Assembly: GCA_934317215.1 (NCBI GenBank)
Contig: CAKREH010000016.1
Coordinates: forward strand, 23,999 to 87,998
Direction: 5' to 3'
Source of the DNA: an uncultured Roseburia sp.
GTDB lineage: Bacteria; Bacillota; Clostridia; Lachnospirales; Lachnospiraceae
Length of the DNA: 64,000 nucleotides
The position numbers and the translations under genes are program-made. Position 1 is the stretch's first letter, and the number at the start of each line of letters is the position of its first letter. The notes under the pieces were generated by a model. The model searched no databases, was not told the DNA's origin, and saw nothing but the letters and a program-made list of their open reading frames with translations. This document shows positions 44,176-53,833 of this stretch, in pieces.

Positions 44176-45594
44176 ATGATAAAAGATAATCAACAGCATT
44201 TTAACAGACTGCATGTTATCATAGATGCGTTTGTCATTGCGGTGTCCTATATCATAGCATGGTGGCTGAAGTTTTCGAGCGGTATTCTGGATGCACCGGG
44301 CGGTGCCCTTTCATTTGGATTTTACATGAGGGCACTGATACTGATTATCCCGTTGTATCTGATCCTGTATTATGCGTTTAACCTGTATACACCAAAGAGG
44401 GTACAGGGACGGCGGTTAGAGTTTTCCAATATCGTGATGGCAAATATTGTGGGTTTTCTGCTGATCTTTACAGTGTTGTATAACCTGCAGTCTTATGTGG
44501 ATCAGTTCCGAAACTTTTCCCGTGAGATGTTCTTTTATTTCTTTGCGATCAACACGGTATTAGAGGAGACGTTCCGTCTGCTGATACGTCAGTTCCTGCG
44601 CACGATACGCAAAAACGGCTATAATCTGAAGCATGTACTTCTTGTTGGGTATTCACGTGCTGCGGAACAGTATATAGACCGGATACAGCAGAATCCGCAG
44701 TGGGGATACAAGGTCAGGGGAATTTTAGATGATAATATAGCGAGAGGGACGACTTATAAAGGGGTAAAGGTCATAGGAAGTATTGGCAATCTGCTTTATA
44801 TTCTGCCGGAGAATAAGTTAGATGAGATTGCGATCACACTTGGACTTGAAGAATATTATAAGCTGGAGAAGATTGTTGCGGAATGCGAAAAATCCGGAGT
44901 TCATACGAAGTTTATCCCGGATTATGGAAATATTATTCCAACGAAACCGTATACGGAGGATCTTTTGGGACTTCCTGTTATCAATATCCGTTATGTACCG
45001 TTGTCGAATACGTTTAATGCACTTGTCAAACGGTGTATGGATATCGTTGGCTCGCTGATCTGTATCGTAATCTTTTCACCCGTTATGCTGCTTACCGCAA
45101 TTGCAGTCAAGGTAACTTCAAAAGGACCGCTGATCTTTAAACAGGAGCGGGTAGGACTGCACAATGAGCCATTCCGCATGTATAAGTTCCGCACCATGTA
45201 TGTGCAGACCAAGGAAGAAGAACGCAAAGGATGGACACACAAGGACGATCCACGCATTACGAAAATCGGCAGATTCCTGCGCAAGACGAGCCTTGATGAA
45301 TTTCCGCAGTTATTTAATGTGTTAAAAGGTGATATGAGTCTTGTGGGACCAAGACCGGAGCGCCCACAGTATGTGGAAAAGTTCCGGGAAGAGATACCGC
45401 GTTATATGATTAAACATCAGGTACGTCCCGGCATGACCGGATGGGCACAGGTCAATGGATATCGTGGAGATACATCCATCCGCAAGAGGATAGAGCATGA
45501 TCTTTACTATATTGAAAACTGGACGATAGGGCTGGACATTAAAATCCTGTTTCTTACCGTCTTCAAAGGTTTTATAAATAAAAATGCATATTAG
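44176..45594 (+). CDS. Initiating sugar-phosphate transferase (WbaP/CpsE-like)
   Basis: 472 residues. Four to five N-terminal helices (15-125), a CoA-binding-like Rossmann middle (LLVGYSRAAEQYI), one more helix near 300 and the C-terminal catalytic part: RCMDIVGSLICIVIFSPVML, KQERVGLHNEPFRMYKFRTM and SLDEFPQLFNVLKGDMSLVG ending in PRPERPQY. It transfers a sugar 1-phosphate, often galactose or glucose, from UDP-sugar to undecaprenyl phosphate and so starts each repeat unit. Confidence 0.9.
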   Translation: MIKDNQQHFNRLHVIIDAFVIAVSYIIAWWLKFSSGILDAPGGALSFGFYMRALILIIPLYLILYYAFNLYTPKRVQGRRLEFSNIVMANIVGFLLIFTVLYNLQSYVDQFRNFSREMFFYFFAINTVLEETFRLLIRQFLRTIRKNGYNLKHVLLVGYSRAAEQYIDRIQQNPQWGYKVRGILDDNIARGTTYKGVKVIGSIGNLLYILPENKLDEIAITLGLEEYYKLEKIVAECEKSGVHTKFIPDYGNIIPTKPYTEDLLGLPVINIRYVPLSNTFNALVKRCMDIVGSLICIVIFSPVMLLTAIAVKVTSKGPLIFKQERVGLHNEPFRMYKFRTMYVQTKEEERKGWTHKDDPRITKIGRFLRKTSLDEFPQLFNVLKGDMSLVGPRPERPQYVEKFREEIPRYMIKHQVRPGMTGWAQVNGYRGDTSIRKRIEHDLYYIENWTIGLDIKILFLTVFKGFINKNAY

Positions 45595-45606
45595 GAGAAA
45601 ACATTT

Positions 45607-46710
45607 ATGAGTAAAACAGTACAGGAAAGAAACAGGGCACATAACAAGACCTCTAAGAGAAAGAAAAAGCAGAAAAACAGAATTATCATTGTTATAGTGG
45701 AAATTTTCGTTTTACTGATTCTTGCAGCCGTGTTATTTGTAACAGTTAAGCTTTCTAAGATCCAGAAAGATACCAGCTTCAACAAAGAAGATATTGAGGT
45801 AAATGAGGGTCTGTCTTCAGAGACACAGGAGATCATGGCAGGTTATACGACAATCGCACTGTTTGGTCTTGATAACCGTTCTAACGGTAATCTGTCCAAA
45901 GGTAACAGTGATGTTATCATGATTGCAAGCATCAACAATGACACACATGAAGTAAAATTGTCATCTGTATATCGTGACAGTTATCTTGATATCGGAGGCG
46001 GTACTTTCAAAAAATGTAATTCTGCTTACGCAAAAGGCGGTCCGGAGCAGGCAATCACCATGTTAAATAAAAATCTGGATCTTGATATTACAGATTATGT
46101 AACCGTTGATTTTAACGCAGTTGTTGAGTGTGTGGATCTGCTTGGCGGTGTTACGATACCGGAAGTATCCAATGAAGAAGCAATACTGATGCATGGTTAC
46201 ATGGATGAGATCAACAAACTGACAAAGCACAGTTCAAAGTATTTATCCGGTGGCGGTACAAACGTGGAAATGGATGGTGTACAGGCATGTGCCTATGCGC
46301 GTATCCGTTATACCGCAGGTGATGATTACAGACGTACAGAACGTCAGCGTACGGTTCTTTCTGCGATGGTGCAGAAGGCACAGACAGCCAGTCTGACTAC
46401 GCTTAACAGTCTGATCGATGCGGTATTTGGAGACATCAAGACAAGTTTTTCGAATACAGATCTGATCGCTCTTGCAGCAAAAGTATTTAATTACAGCCTT
46501 GGCGAGACGATAGGATTCCCGTTTGAGAAGAATACAACAACACTTGGCAATAAGGGAAGCGTTGTAGTTCCATGTGATCTTGAATCCAACGTAAAACAGC
46601 TTCATGTATTTTTATATGATGATAATGATTATGAGCCGACAGATACTGTTAAAAATAACAGCGCCCAGATCATCAATGATACCGGATTCCATCAGGGAGA
46701 AGGATATTAA
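45607..46710 (+). CDS. LytR-CpsA-Psr family wall glycopolymer ligase
   Basis: 367 residues: a lysine-rich cytoplasmic start, one helix at about 27-48, then the LCP domain. Diagnostic sites are GLDNRSNGNLSKGNSDVIM, VYRDSYLDI, the ARIRYTAGDDYRRTERQR arginine/aspartate motif and the closing VVPCD. LCP enzymes move lipid-linked glycopolymers onto peptidoglycan outside the membrane. It ends by sharing one base with the next gene (TAATG), so the two are coupled. Confidence 0.92.
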   Translation: MSKTVQERNRAHNKTSKRKKKQKNRIIIVIVEIFVLLILAAVLFVTVKLSKIQKDTSFNKEDIEVNEGLSSETQEIMAGYTTIALFGLDNRSNGNLSKGNSDVIMIASINNDTHEVKLSSVYRDSYLDIGGGTFKKCNSAYAKGGPEQAITMLNKNLDLDITDYVTVDFNAVVECVDLLGGVTIPEVSNEEAILMHGYMDEINKLTKHSSKYLSGGGTNVEMDGVQACAYARIRYTAGDDYRRTERQRTVLSAMVQKAQTASLTTLNSLIDAVFGDIKTSFSNTDLIALAAKVFNYSLGETIGFPFEKNTTTLGNKGSVVVPCDLESNVKQLHVFLYDDNDYEPTDTVKNNSAQIINDTGFHQGEGY

Positions 46711-47681
46711 TGAAAGCAGATCTGATCATACCGACTTACAGACCGGATGACACATTTTGTCTGCTCCTGCAAAAACTGCAGGAGCAGACCTTTGTCGTTC
46801 ATAGGGTTATTATTTTAAATACGGAAGAAAAATTGTGGAAGGAAGCGGCAGAAAAATATCCGATCGAACAAAGACTACGTGAACTGCCATGTGGATATGA
46901 ACTGTATCATGTCAGCCGTGAGAATTTTGACCATGGCGGAACGAGAATGTATGGGGCAGACCATTCGGATGCAGATATTGTTATCTTTATGACACAGGAT
47001 GCAGTTCCGGCAGATGCCGGTCTGATCGAACATCTTTCAGGTGGTTTATCGGAACCGGATACGGCAGTCTGTTATGCAAGACAGCTTCCAAATGAAAACT
47101 GCCGTATTGTGGAACGCTATACAAGATCTTTTAATTATCCGGATAAAAGCAGGAAAAAAGGAAAAGCTGATATAGAGGAACTGGGAATCAAGACATTTTT
47201 CTGTTCTGATGTATGTGCAGCTTACAGAATGGAACTGTTTCGTAAACTTGGCGGATTTGAGTCTCCGGTTATTTTTAATGAAGATATGTTTTTTGCTGCA
47301 AAGGCAGTTTTTGCCGGGTATTATGTAAAATATGAGGCAGACGCAAAAGTCATTCACTCCCACAATTATACAGTAAGACAGCAGTTTCACCGCAATTTTG
47401 ATCTGGCTGTCTCACAGGCCATGCATCCGGAGATCTTTGAGCAGATCAGTTCGGAAGCGGAGGGAATGAAGCTGGTGAAGAGTACAATGAAATACCTGTG
47501 TTCGATAGGAAAGCCGTATCTTATCTTTGAACTTGGAATCCAGTGTGTCGGAAAATATGCAGGTTACTGGCTCGGCAAACGCTATAAAAAGCTGAGCAGG
47601 AAACAGATTTTAAAATGCACTATGAGTCCGGAATACTGGAAACGTTTATGGAGACAGGAAGTATCAGACGGGAATAGGTAA
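46710..47681 (+). CDS. GT2 family glycosyltransferase (rhamnosyltransferase-like)
   Basis: 323 residues. IPTYRPDDTF opening, FDHGGTRMYGADHSDADIV as in the rhamnosyltransferase subfamily, MTQDAVPAD in the metal-site position and ICEDMFFAAKAV-like NEDMFFAAKAVFAG near the base site. It starts with the last base of the LCP stop codon. It probably adds a deoxysugar to the growing glycan. No dTDP-rhamnose genes are in the window, so the sugar is open. Confidence 0.78.
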   Translation: MKADLIIPTYRPDDTFCLLLQKLQEQTFVVHRVIILNTEEKLWKEAAEKYPIEQRLRELPCGYELYHVSRENFDHGGTRMYGADHSDADIVIFMTQDAVPADAGLIEHLSGGLSEPDTAVCYARQLPNENCRIVERYTRSFNYPDKSRKKGKADIEELGIKTFFCSDVCAAYRMELFRKLGGFESPVIFNEDMFFAAKAVFAGYYVKYEADAKVIHSHNYTVRQQFHRNFDLAVSQAMHPEIFEQISSEAEGMKLVKSTMKYLCSIGKPYLIFELGIQCVGKYAGYWLGKRYKKLSRKQILKCTMSPEYWKRLWRQEVSDGNR

Positions 47682-47684
47682 ATT

Positions 47685-49046
47685 ATGAGAGAGACTTCTA
47701 AAAAAGTTTTATTTTGGGCATTGATGTTTTTCGGGGCATTTCTCCTGTTAACACAGGTAGGGTATTCCGATGGCGACGATGCCTTTTTTTATCAGCATAC
47801 ACATGAAATGGGATTTTTTGAGTATTTGAGCTGGCGTTATCAGACGTGGGTCGGCAGGATGTCCGGGGAAGCAATGGTATACATTACATTTTCACTGGGA
47901 ATCTGGTTCTGGCGTGTTGTAAATTCCCTGATGCTGATACTCCTTCCCTGCGGTGTACTGAAACTGGCAGAAAAGGCAGCAGGGATCCATACAGAAAAAT
48001 TTTTATCGGGTGCAGCGATTGGAGTGGTGAGTGGTTATTTTCTGATGGCGGTTATGACCGTTGGATATGCGGCGGTCTGGATCAACGGTTCAATTTTTTA
48101 CACATGGTCATTTACCTGTGGAATCTGGGCACTGGTTCCGGTTGCGGATATTGTGTTTGATACGGGAGAATATAATTCAGGACATTTTCTTTATTCCATT
48201 CCATGCGCGGTTCTTGCGAGTATGTCGATCGAGCAGATGGCAGCGGTACTGCTGACATTTGAGGTGCTCGCAGTACTTGTGGTGATACTGAGAAAATATG
48301 AAAAGCAAAAAAAACTTCTTCTTATCATACAGACGGCAGTGACGGCAGTGGCGTTTGTGATCCTTTTTTTGGCACCGGGAAATGATATCCGTGTTGTATC
48401 GGAAGTGCAGAACTGGATGCCGCAGTACGAGGAACTTTCTTTCGGACAGCATCTTTTTATTACGGTACAATGGCTGGTTTCATCTTTTGCAAATGAGAAC
48501 CGGCTGCTGCTGGCGGGAATCTGGCTGGCGGGAATCCTGCATATTGTATGTAAAAATGAAAGAAAAATGTCAGATACGATATGCATGGTTTTGGCAGGCA
48601 TGTTTTTCGTTACCGCGCTGCTTCCGTTTTTGGGGATCAAAGTGTTTTCAGACTGCGGACTTCATATTGCGGACATTACGGTGCGGCTGGATCAGGTACC
48701 GCGGATCGAAGAGATGCAGGCGGCAAACTGGTTTGCAATGTGCTGGTGGATTTTTGCACTCCTGTTTATCTGTATCCTGATATGGAATGTTTCGAAACAT
48801 AACGCAGTCCTTGTGCTGGCATGGCTTGGTGGAATTGCAAGTGAAGCGATCATGCATTTTTCGCCGACCATTTATGCGTCCGGTGCACGCGTTTATTATC
48901 TGACGGACTGGATGTGTATGTTTATCATGTTAGTCCTCGCGTTTCAAATTCCAAAAAAGAAATGGCGCGATCTGTATTATTCTGTCATGGCAGGTCTTGG
49001 AGTATGGAATCTGCTGTATCAGGTCATAAATTACATCTGGGAATAG
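47685..49046 (+). CDS. DUF6056 family polytopic membrane protein
   Basis: 453 residues, about eleven helices. Early loop SDGDDAFFYQHTHEMG and LSWRYQTWVGRMSGEAMVY are typical of the DUF6056/GT-C-like membrane proteins, where the acidic residues after helix 1 resemble the catalytic site of GT-C glycosyltransferases. Function is not proven. It follows the GT2 gene by three bases and ends the operon. A role in decorating the polysaccharide outside the membrane is plausible. Confidence 0.6.
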   Translation: MRETSKKVLFWALMFFGAFLLLTQVGYSDGDDAFFYQHTHEMGFFEYLSWRYQTWVGRMSGEAMVYITFSLGIWFWRVVNSLMLILLPCGVLKLAEKAAGIHTEKFLSGAAIGVVSGYFLMAVMTVGYAAVWINGSIFYTWSFTCGIWALVPVADIVFDTGEYNSGHFLYSIPCAVLASMSIEQMAAVLLTFEVLAVLVVILRKYEKQKKLLLIIQTAVTAVAFVILFLAPGNDIRVVSEVQNWMPQYEELSFGQHLFITVQWLVSSFANENRLLLAGIWLAGILHIVCKNERKMSDTICMVLAGMFFVTALLPFLGIKVFSDCGLHIADITVRLDQVPRIEEMQAANWFAMCWWIFALLFICILIWNVSKHNAVLVLAWLGGIASEAIMHFSPTIYASGARVYYLTDWMCMFIMLVLAFQIPKKKWRDLYYSVMAGLGVWNLLYQVINYIWE

Positions 49047-49151
49047 AAAACATATTTTTTTGATTATTTTGTCACAATTAAAACACAATTTCTCTGTACA
49101 CTCATAATCAGAAAAGGAAAAGAAATTCCGAATACGAAAGGAGAAATCGTT

Positions 49152-50687
49152 ATGGATGGTAACAATTATAACAACAATAATCATCAGAATGGGTCTTCGG
49201 ATTCCTTCTATTCATACAATAATGGCAGTCAGCAGACAGAACATGTAAATGAAGGAAATACGAACCATTACAACAGTTCTTATCAGAACAGTAATTCTTA
49301 TTCACAGAATACCGGATATCAGCAGAATGGTACTTATCAGAACAGCACATATCAGAGTACCGGATATCAGCAGAATGGTGCTTACCAGAATGGCGGATAT
49401 CAGAATCCAAATGGAGCATTTTATCAGAACGCACAGCCGGCCGGTAAAAAACAAAAGAAAAAGAGAGAAAGAAAACCGGGTGGATTTGGAACGAAACTTG
49501 CAAAATGTGCAGCCATCGCTTTAGTCTTTGGATTAGTATCAGGCACTGCATTTGAGGGTGTACATCTTGTATCTTCCAGGGCATTTGGCAGTGATGAGAG
49601 CGTGGCATCATCAAACAGCGGCAGTCAGAATGCATTGACAAAAGCGGACAGCAAGGTGGAGGCAACTTCCACATCATCGAATTACGTTGCAACGGATGTA
49701 TCTGATATCGTATCATCCGTCATGCCGTCCATCGTGGCGATCACAAATGTGAGCGAGACCGAATACCAGAGTTTCTGGGGCGGTCAGCCACAGACATATG
49801 AGAGCACAAGCTGTGGATCCGGTATCATCGTAAGCCAGGATGATGAGTACCTTTACATTGCAACCAATAACCATGTGGTAAACGGTGCAAACAGTCTGAC
49901 AGTTACATTTGACGATGAGTCAACCGTCAGCGCAGAGGTAAAGGGTACAGATCCATCCACGGACCTTGCAGTCATCCGTGTTGCTTTAAGCAGCATCGAG
50001 AGCGATACCATGAACAATATCAAAGTTGCAACACTCGGTGATTCCGACAACTTAAAAGTTGGTAATTCCTGTATCGCGATCGGTAATGCACTTGGTTATG
50101 GACAGTCCGTAACCGTTGGTTATATCAGTGCATTGAACCGTCAGGTATCCGTCAGTGAATCAGAGAGCGATACAAGCTACACAGCAGAGCTGATCCAGAC
50201 AGATGCAGCAATCAACCCTGGTAACAGTGGTGGTGCATTACTCAGTGCAAACGGCGAGGTCATTGGTATTAACTCTGTAAAATATTCTGATACTTCCGTA
50301 GAGGGTATTGGATATGCAATCCCGATCAACACTGCAGCGCCAATCATCAATGATCTGATCACGAAAGAGAAAGTGGATGAGTCCGACAGTGCATATCTGG
50401 GCATTGCAGGTGTTGATGTGACAGATGATGTTGCAAAGACTTACAACATGCCGTCCGGTGTCTATGTTGCACAGGTGACCGGAGGTTCCGCAGCAGAGCA
50501 GGCTGGTATCCAGAAAGGTGATATCATTACAGAGTTCGATGGAAAACAGATCGGTTCCATGGAAGAACTCTCCACAACAATGCAGTATTATAAAGCGGGT
50601 ACAACGGTTGATGTGAAGATTCAGCGTTCTACGAATGGTGAATATCAGGAGCAGACGATTTCTGTAACACTTGGCAAGAAAAATTAA
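49152..50687 (+). CDS. HtrA/DegP-type serine protease with PDZ domain
   Basis: 511 residues. The first 110 are asparagine-, tyrosine- and glutamine-rich with repeats like TGYQQNGTYQN and TGYQQNGAYQN, cytoplasmic and probably disordered. One helix at about 115-137 anchors it. The trypsin-like domain has H241 (TNNHVV), D271 (STDLAVI) and S359 (NPGNSGGAL). A single PDZ domain covers about 415-505. It degrades or refolds damaged exported proteins. Start at 49152 has GGAG; a terminator follows. Confidence 0.9.
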   Translation: MDGNNYNNNNHQNGSSDSFYSYNNGSQQTEHVNEGNTNHYNSSYQNSNSYSQNTGYQQNGTYQNSTYQSTGYQQNGAYQNGGYQNPNGAFYQNAQPAGKKQKKKRERKPGGFGTKLAKCAAIALVFGLVSGTAFEGVHLVSSRAFGSDESVASSNSGSQNALTKADSKVEATSTSSNYVATDVSDIVSSVMPSIVAITNVSETEYQSFWGGQPQTYESTSCGSGIIVSQDDEYLYIATNNHVVNGANSLTVTFDDESTVSAEVKGTDPSTDLAVIRVALSSIESDTMNNIKVATLGDSDNLKVGNSCIAIGNALGYGQSVTVGYISALNRQVSVSESESDTSYTAELIQTDAAINPGNSGGALLSANGEVIGINSVKYSDTSVEGIGYAIPINTAAPIINDLITKEKVDESDSAYLGIAGVDVTDDVAKTYNMPSGVYVAQVTGGSAAEQAGIQKGDIITEFDGKQIGSMEELSTTMQYYKAGTTVDVKIQRSTNGEYQEQTISVTLGKKN

Positions 50688-50703
50688 TGGAATGATTGTA
50701 TAG

Positions 50704-50732
50704 GGAGTGGGCGAAATGCCCACTCCTTTTTT
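50704..50732 (+). terminator. Terminator after htrA-like gene
   Basis: GGAGTGGGC-GAAAT-GCCCACTCC with a T run of six, 16 bases after the stop. Confidence 0.9.
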
Positions 50733-50762
50733 GGTGAACGCCGTTTGTGCATCCCTCTGCTA

Positions 50763-50791
50763 TCGACTTTTGCAAGGATGTGTGCTATGAT
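50763..50791 (+). promoter_or_regulatory. Possible promoter of murL
   Basis: TCGACT (50763-50768), 17-base spacer, TATGAT (50786-50791). It leaves a leader of about 90 bases with no recognised riboswitch. Confidence 0.4.
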
Positions 50792-50890
50792 ATTTCAGGG
50801 TCTGCTGTGTAATAATGTTTATCGCGGACGGTTATTTCATATAATAAAAATAGGTCTGGGGCGTATCGCGTCCGGAATGGAGGATTTACG

Positions 50891-52216
50891 TTGTCAAAGT
50901 TTGAGGATTTCAGAAATCAATATGATTCTTTTTTATATAAAGATTATTCCGTAGAGTATATCGAAAATGCGTACCGCATTGTGTATCATTTTGAGATACC
51001 GGGGCTGTGTGAATTTCAGTCAAAGTGGGAGTTTCCGGCAAAGGAGCGCGTCGATGAGACGATCTTAAATGCACTTGCATTTCATCTTGGAATGGCAGAG
51101 ACGATCAGCTACTGGAAATGTGCCTGCCCAAAACAGTTAAAGATTTTGTGTGGAACACTTTCGGCAGAACAGAAAAAATGGTGGAAAAAGTTATATTACA
51201 ATGGACTTGGCGAGTTCATGTACCGCAACGGAATCGTGGTTTCAAAAGAGGATCTTGTTACGATCGAATGCGAGGACAAAGCGAGCGTACCACTGCATGA
51301 CACACAGTCCTATGATGGATGCCTGGTGTCTGTCGGCGGTGGAAAAGATTCGGTTGTTTCCTTAGAAGTATTGAAAGGTGAAAAGATCACTACTTACAGC
51401 ATCAACGGCAATGCGACCACAAAAAATGTCATTGCAGTCTGTGACCACAAACAGGGAGACTACGCTGCAAAGCGTATTCTCGACAAAAAGATTTTAGAGC
51501 TCAATGCAGAGGGATATTTAAACGGACATATCCCGTTCTCTGCAGTCGTTGCATTTTCATCCTTTATTTCAGCATTTTTGAGTGGCAGCCGTTACATCGT
51601 GCTTTCGAATGAGACAAGTGCAAATGAGACGACGGTAAAAGATTCTTTTGTCAATCATCAGTATTCTAAGAGTTTTGAGTTTGAGCAGGATTTTGTATCC
51701 TACATCAGGAAAGTGACAGATTCCGATATCCATTATTTCAGTCTACTTCGTCCACTTACCGAGATGCAGATCGCATGGCTGTTTTCAAAATGCAGGAGTT
51801 ATCATGAGGTATTCCGGAGCTGTAATGCGGGAAGCAAGCAGGGAATCTGGTGCTGCAACTGTCCGAAATGCCTGTTTGTCTATATCATCCTGACCCCGTT
51901 TTTGTCACAGGAAGAACTGGTGCACATTTTCGGGGAAAACCTGTTAGAAAAAGATTCGCTTGATCTTGATTTCAGGGAACTGACCGGAATTGAGGAGAAC
52001 AAACCGTTTGAGTGCGTGGGAACCAGACGCGAAGTCCTTGTTGCATTAAAGACATTTATTGCACGCGGTGGAAAGAGTCTTTTAACCGAGCGCTATAAAG
52101 AAACGATCGAAGCTGCTCCGGGAGAGTTAGATGAGATGCTTTCCGAGTGGGTATCCGAAAACCAGGTGCCGGAGCATTTCTTAGAGATTTTAAAGGATTT
52201 TATGAAACGTGCATAA
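50891..52216 (+). CDS. murL: UDP-MurNAc-L-Ala-L-Glu epimerase (MurL)
   Basis: 441 residues, read from TTG 50891 (GGAGG seven bases upstream). The PP-loop type SVGGGKDSVVSLE at 147-159 binds ATP, and a cysteine cluster WCCNCPKC near 320-327 follows. These features and the adjacent murD-like gene identify MurL, which turns the terminal L-Glu of UDP-MurNAc-L-Ala-L-Glu into D-Glu using ATP. In Xanthomonas this replaces glutamate racemase. The family call is strong from pattern and context, though biochemistry here is inference. Confidence 0.82.
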   Translation: MSKFEDFRNQYDSFLYKDYSVEYIENAYRIVYHFEIPGLCEFQSKWEFPAKERVDETILNALAFHLGMAETISYWKCACPKQLKILCGTLSAEQKKWWKKLYYNGLGEFMYRNGIVVSKEDLVTIECEDKASVPLHDTQSYDGCLVSVGGGKDSVVSLEVLKGEKITTYSINGNATTKNVIAVCDHKQGDYAAKRILDKKILELNAEGYLNGHIPFSAVVAFSSFISAFLSGSRYIVLSNETSANETTVKDSFVNHQYSKSFEFEQDFVSYIRKVTDSDIHYFSLLRPLTEMQIAWLFSKCRSYHEVFRSCNAGSKQGIWCCNCPKCLFVYIILTPFLSQEELVHIFGENLLEKDSLDLDFRELTGIEENKPFECVGTRREVLVALKTFIARGGKSLLTERYKETIEAAPGELDEMLSEWVSENQVPEHFLEILKDFMKRA

Positions 52217-52220
52217 ACAA

Positions 52221-52394
52221 CAGGAATGGAGATCAGTGTGAAAAATAAGATTTTTCACACACAAGATTTGTGCTAATGCACAAACTTGAGATGCCCTGAG
52301 GAACGGGCAGGAATGGAGATCAGTGTGAAAAATAAGATTTTTCACACACAAGATTTGTGCTAATGCACAAACTTGAGATGCCCTGGGGAACGGG
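52221..52394 (+). repeat. Two tandem 87-bp leader modules between murL and murD
   Basis: Unit 1 (52221-52307) and unit 2 (52308-52394) are nearly identical. Each starts with CAGGAATGGAGATCA and has three hairpins: GTGTGAAAAAT-AAG-ATTTTTCACAC (52236-52260; 52323-52347), TTTGTGC-TAAT-GCACAAA (52267-52284; 52354-52371), and GCCC/GGGC. The same hairpins occur at 29734, and the 3' half at 24381. No T run follows. Confidence 0.85.
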
Positions 52395-52410
52395 CAGAAA
52401 TGGAGAAAAA

Positions 52411-53604
52411 ATGGACATCATCAGTGAGTTGAATGGAAAGCGGATTTTGATCTGGGGCTATGGCAGAGAGGGAAAGGCAACAGAGCACTTTCTGCAGAGA
52501 TGCGCAAAACCGGCGTCCGTGGATATATTTGAAGGAAAAAGAGAAGCAATCGACGAGGATGCGTACGATTTTATCATAAAAAGCCCGGGCATTGTGATGA
52601 ATGAGGAAAATCCCAAATACACCTCAGAGACAGAACTGTTTTTACAGCAGTTTCGCGACCAGGTCATAGGAATCACCGGAACAAAAGGAAAAAGTACGAC
52701 TTCTGCGATGCTCTATACCGTTTTGAAGGCATGCAGCGGCAGACCGGTGCTGCTGCTTGGAAATATCGGACAGCCCTGTCTTGATTATTTTGAGGAAGTG
52801 ACAGAAGATACGATCATTGTTTATGAGATGTCATGTCACCAGCTTGCACATACGAATGTGTCACCGCATATTGCAATCTTTCTGAACCTCTATGAGGAAC
52901 ATCTTGACTATTATGGCACGGTGGAAAAATATTTTGAGGCAAAGAGCCATATTGCGGCGTATCAGAAGAGTGGAGACTATTTCTTTGTGGGAGAAAATGT
53001 GCCACAGATCAATACAAAGGCGCAGAAGACAGTGCTTCATCAGCCGGAGGGCATGCATTATGAGCTGAAACTTGCAGGAGAGCACAACCAGTATGATGCA
53101 CAGTTTGTGGAGTGTGTGGCAGAACTGCTTGGATGCGGAAAAGAGGCTGTGTTAAAGAGCATGGCAGACTTTGAAGGACTGCCGCACCGCCTGCAGTATG
53201 TCGGAACCTTTCGTGGGGTCAGATATTTTGACGATTCGATCTCAACGATTCCGGAGGCTGCAGTAAATGCAGCCATGAGTATTCCAGATGCAAAGACGAT
53301 CCTGATCGGGGGCATGGACAGAGGAATCAATTATGATCTTCTGATCGCATTTATCCGGGAACACAAAGAATTTCAATTTATCTGTGCATACGCATCCGGC
53401 AAGCGTATTTTCGGGGAAGTCGGCGACTGTGAGAACTGTGTCTATGTGGAAGATTTAGAGCAGGCAGTCGAGGCTGCAGTGCAGATGACAGAGCCGGGGG
53501 GGGCATGTATCCTCTCACCGGCTGCCGCATCTTACGGCTATTTTAAGAACTTTGAGGAGCGTGGAGAAACATTTCAGAAGTATGTCCATGCTTTTGCACA
53601 GTAA
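52411..53604 (+). CDS. murD: MurD-type ligase, probably adding L-glutamate (MurD2)
   Basis: 397 residues from ATG 52411 with TGGAG upstream; the open frame reaches back into the repeat, which is leader. Mur ligase pattern: GYGREGKATEHFL, SPGIVMNEEN, ATP loop ITGTKGKSTTSAML near 87-100, EMSCHQLAH, NLYEEHLDYYGT and DDSISTIPEAAV. Standard MurD adds D-Glu to UDP-MurNAc-L-Ala; beside murL it should be the variant that adds L-Glu. It is shorter than most MurD proteins (about 440-450). Confidence 0.8.
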   Translation: MDIISELNGKRILIWGYGREGKATEHFLQRCAKPASVDIFEGKREAIDEDAYDFIIKSPGIVMNEENPKYTSETELFLQQFRDQVIGITGTKGKSTTSAMLYTVLKACSGRPVLLLGNIGQPCLDYFEEVTEDTIIVYEMSCHQLAHTNVSPHIAIFLNLYEEHLDYYGTVEKYFEAKSHIAAYQKSGDYFFVGENVPQINTKAQKTVLHQPEGMHYELKLAGEHNQYDAQFVECVAELLGCGKEAVLKSMADFEGLPHRLQYVGTFRGVRYFDDSISTIPEAAVNAAMSIPDAKTILIGGMDRGINYDLLIAFIREHKEFQFICAYASGKRIFGEVGDCENCVYVEDLEQAVEAAVQMTEPGGACILSPAAASYGYFKNFEERGETFQKYVHAFAQ

Positions 53605-53833
53605 AGTGACAGATTTTCAGGGAAAAACATACAGAACAGAGAAAATAATTTTACGTCTTGCAAAAGCGGAAAAATTCCTGTATGGTAATAGATGAATGAA
53701 TTTTTGAAAAATAAATCTGTCATATTTGCAGGAATTATTATAAAAAAATGTTTTTTTAAACATCAAAATGCAAGATTGCAGAATGAAAAATGCAAAAAGA
53801 GCAAATGTACGCAGCAGAAAGACAGGTTGAAAC

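Noticed and set aside
48177..48640. Minus-strand frames inside the DUF6056 gene
   Set aside because: They are shadows of hydrophobic codons on the other strand and have no ribosome sites.
52221..52394. Tandem 87-bp units as a riboswitch or T-box
   Set aside because: No known aptamer core or T-box sequence is present, and the units are exact duplicates with simple hairpins.
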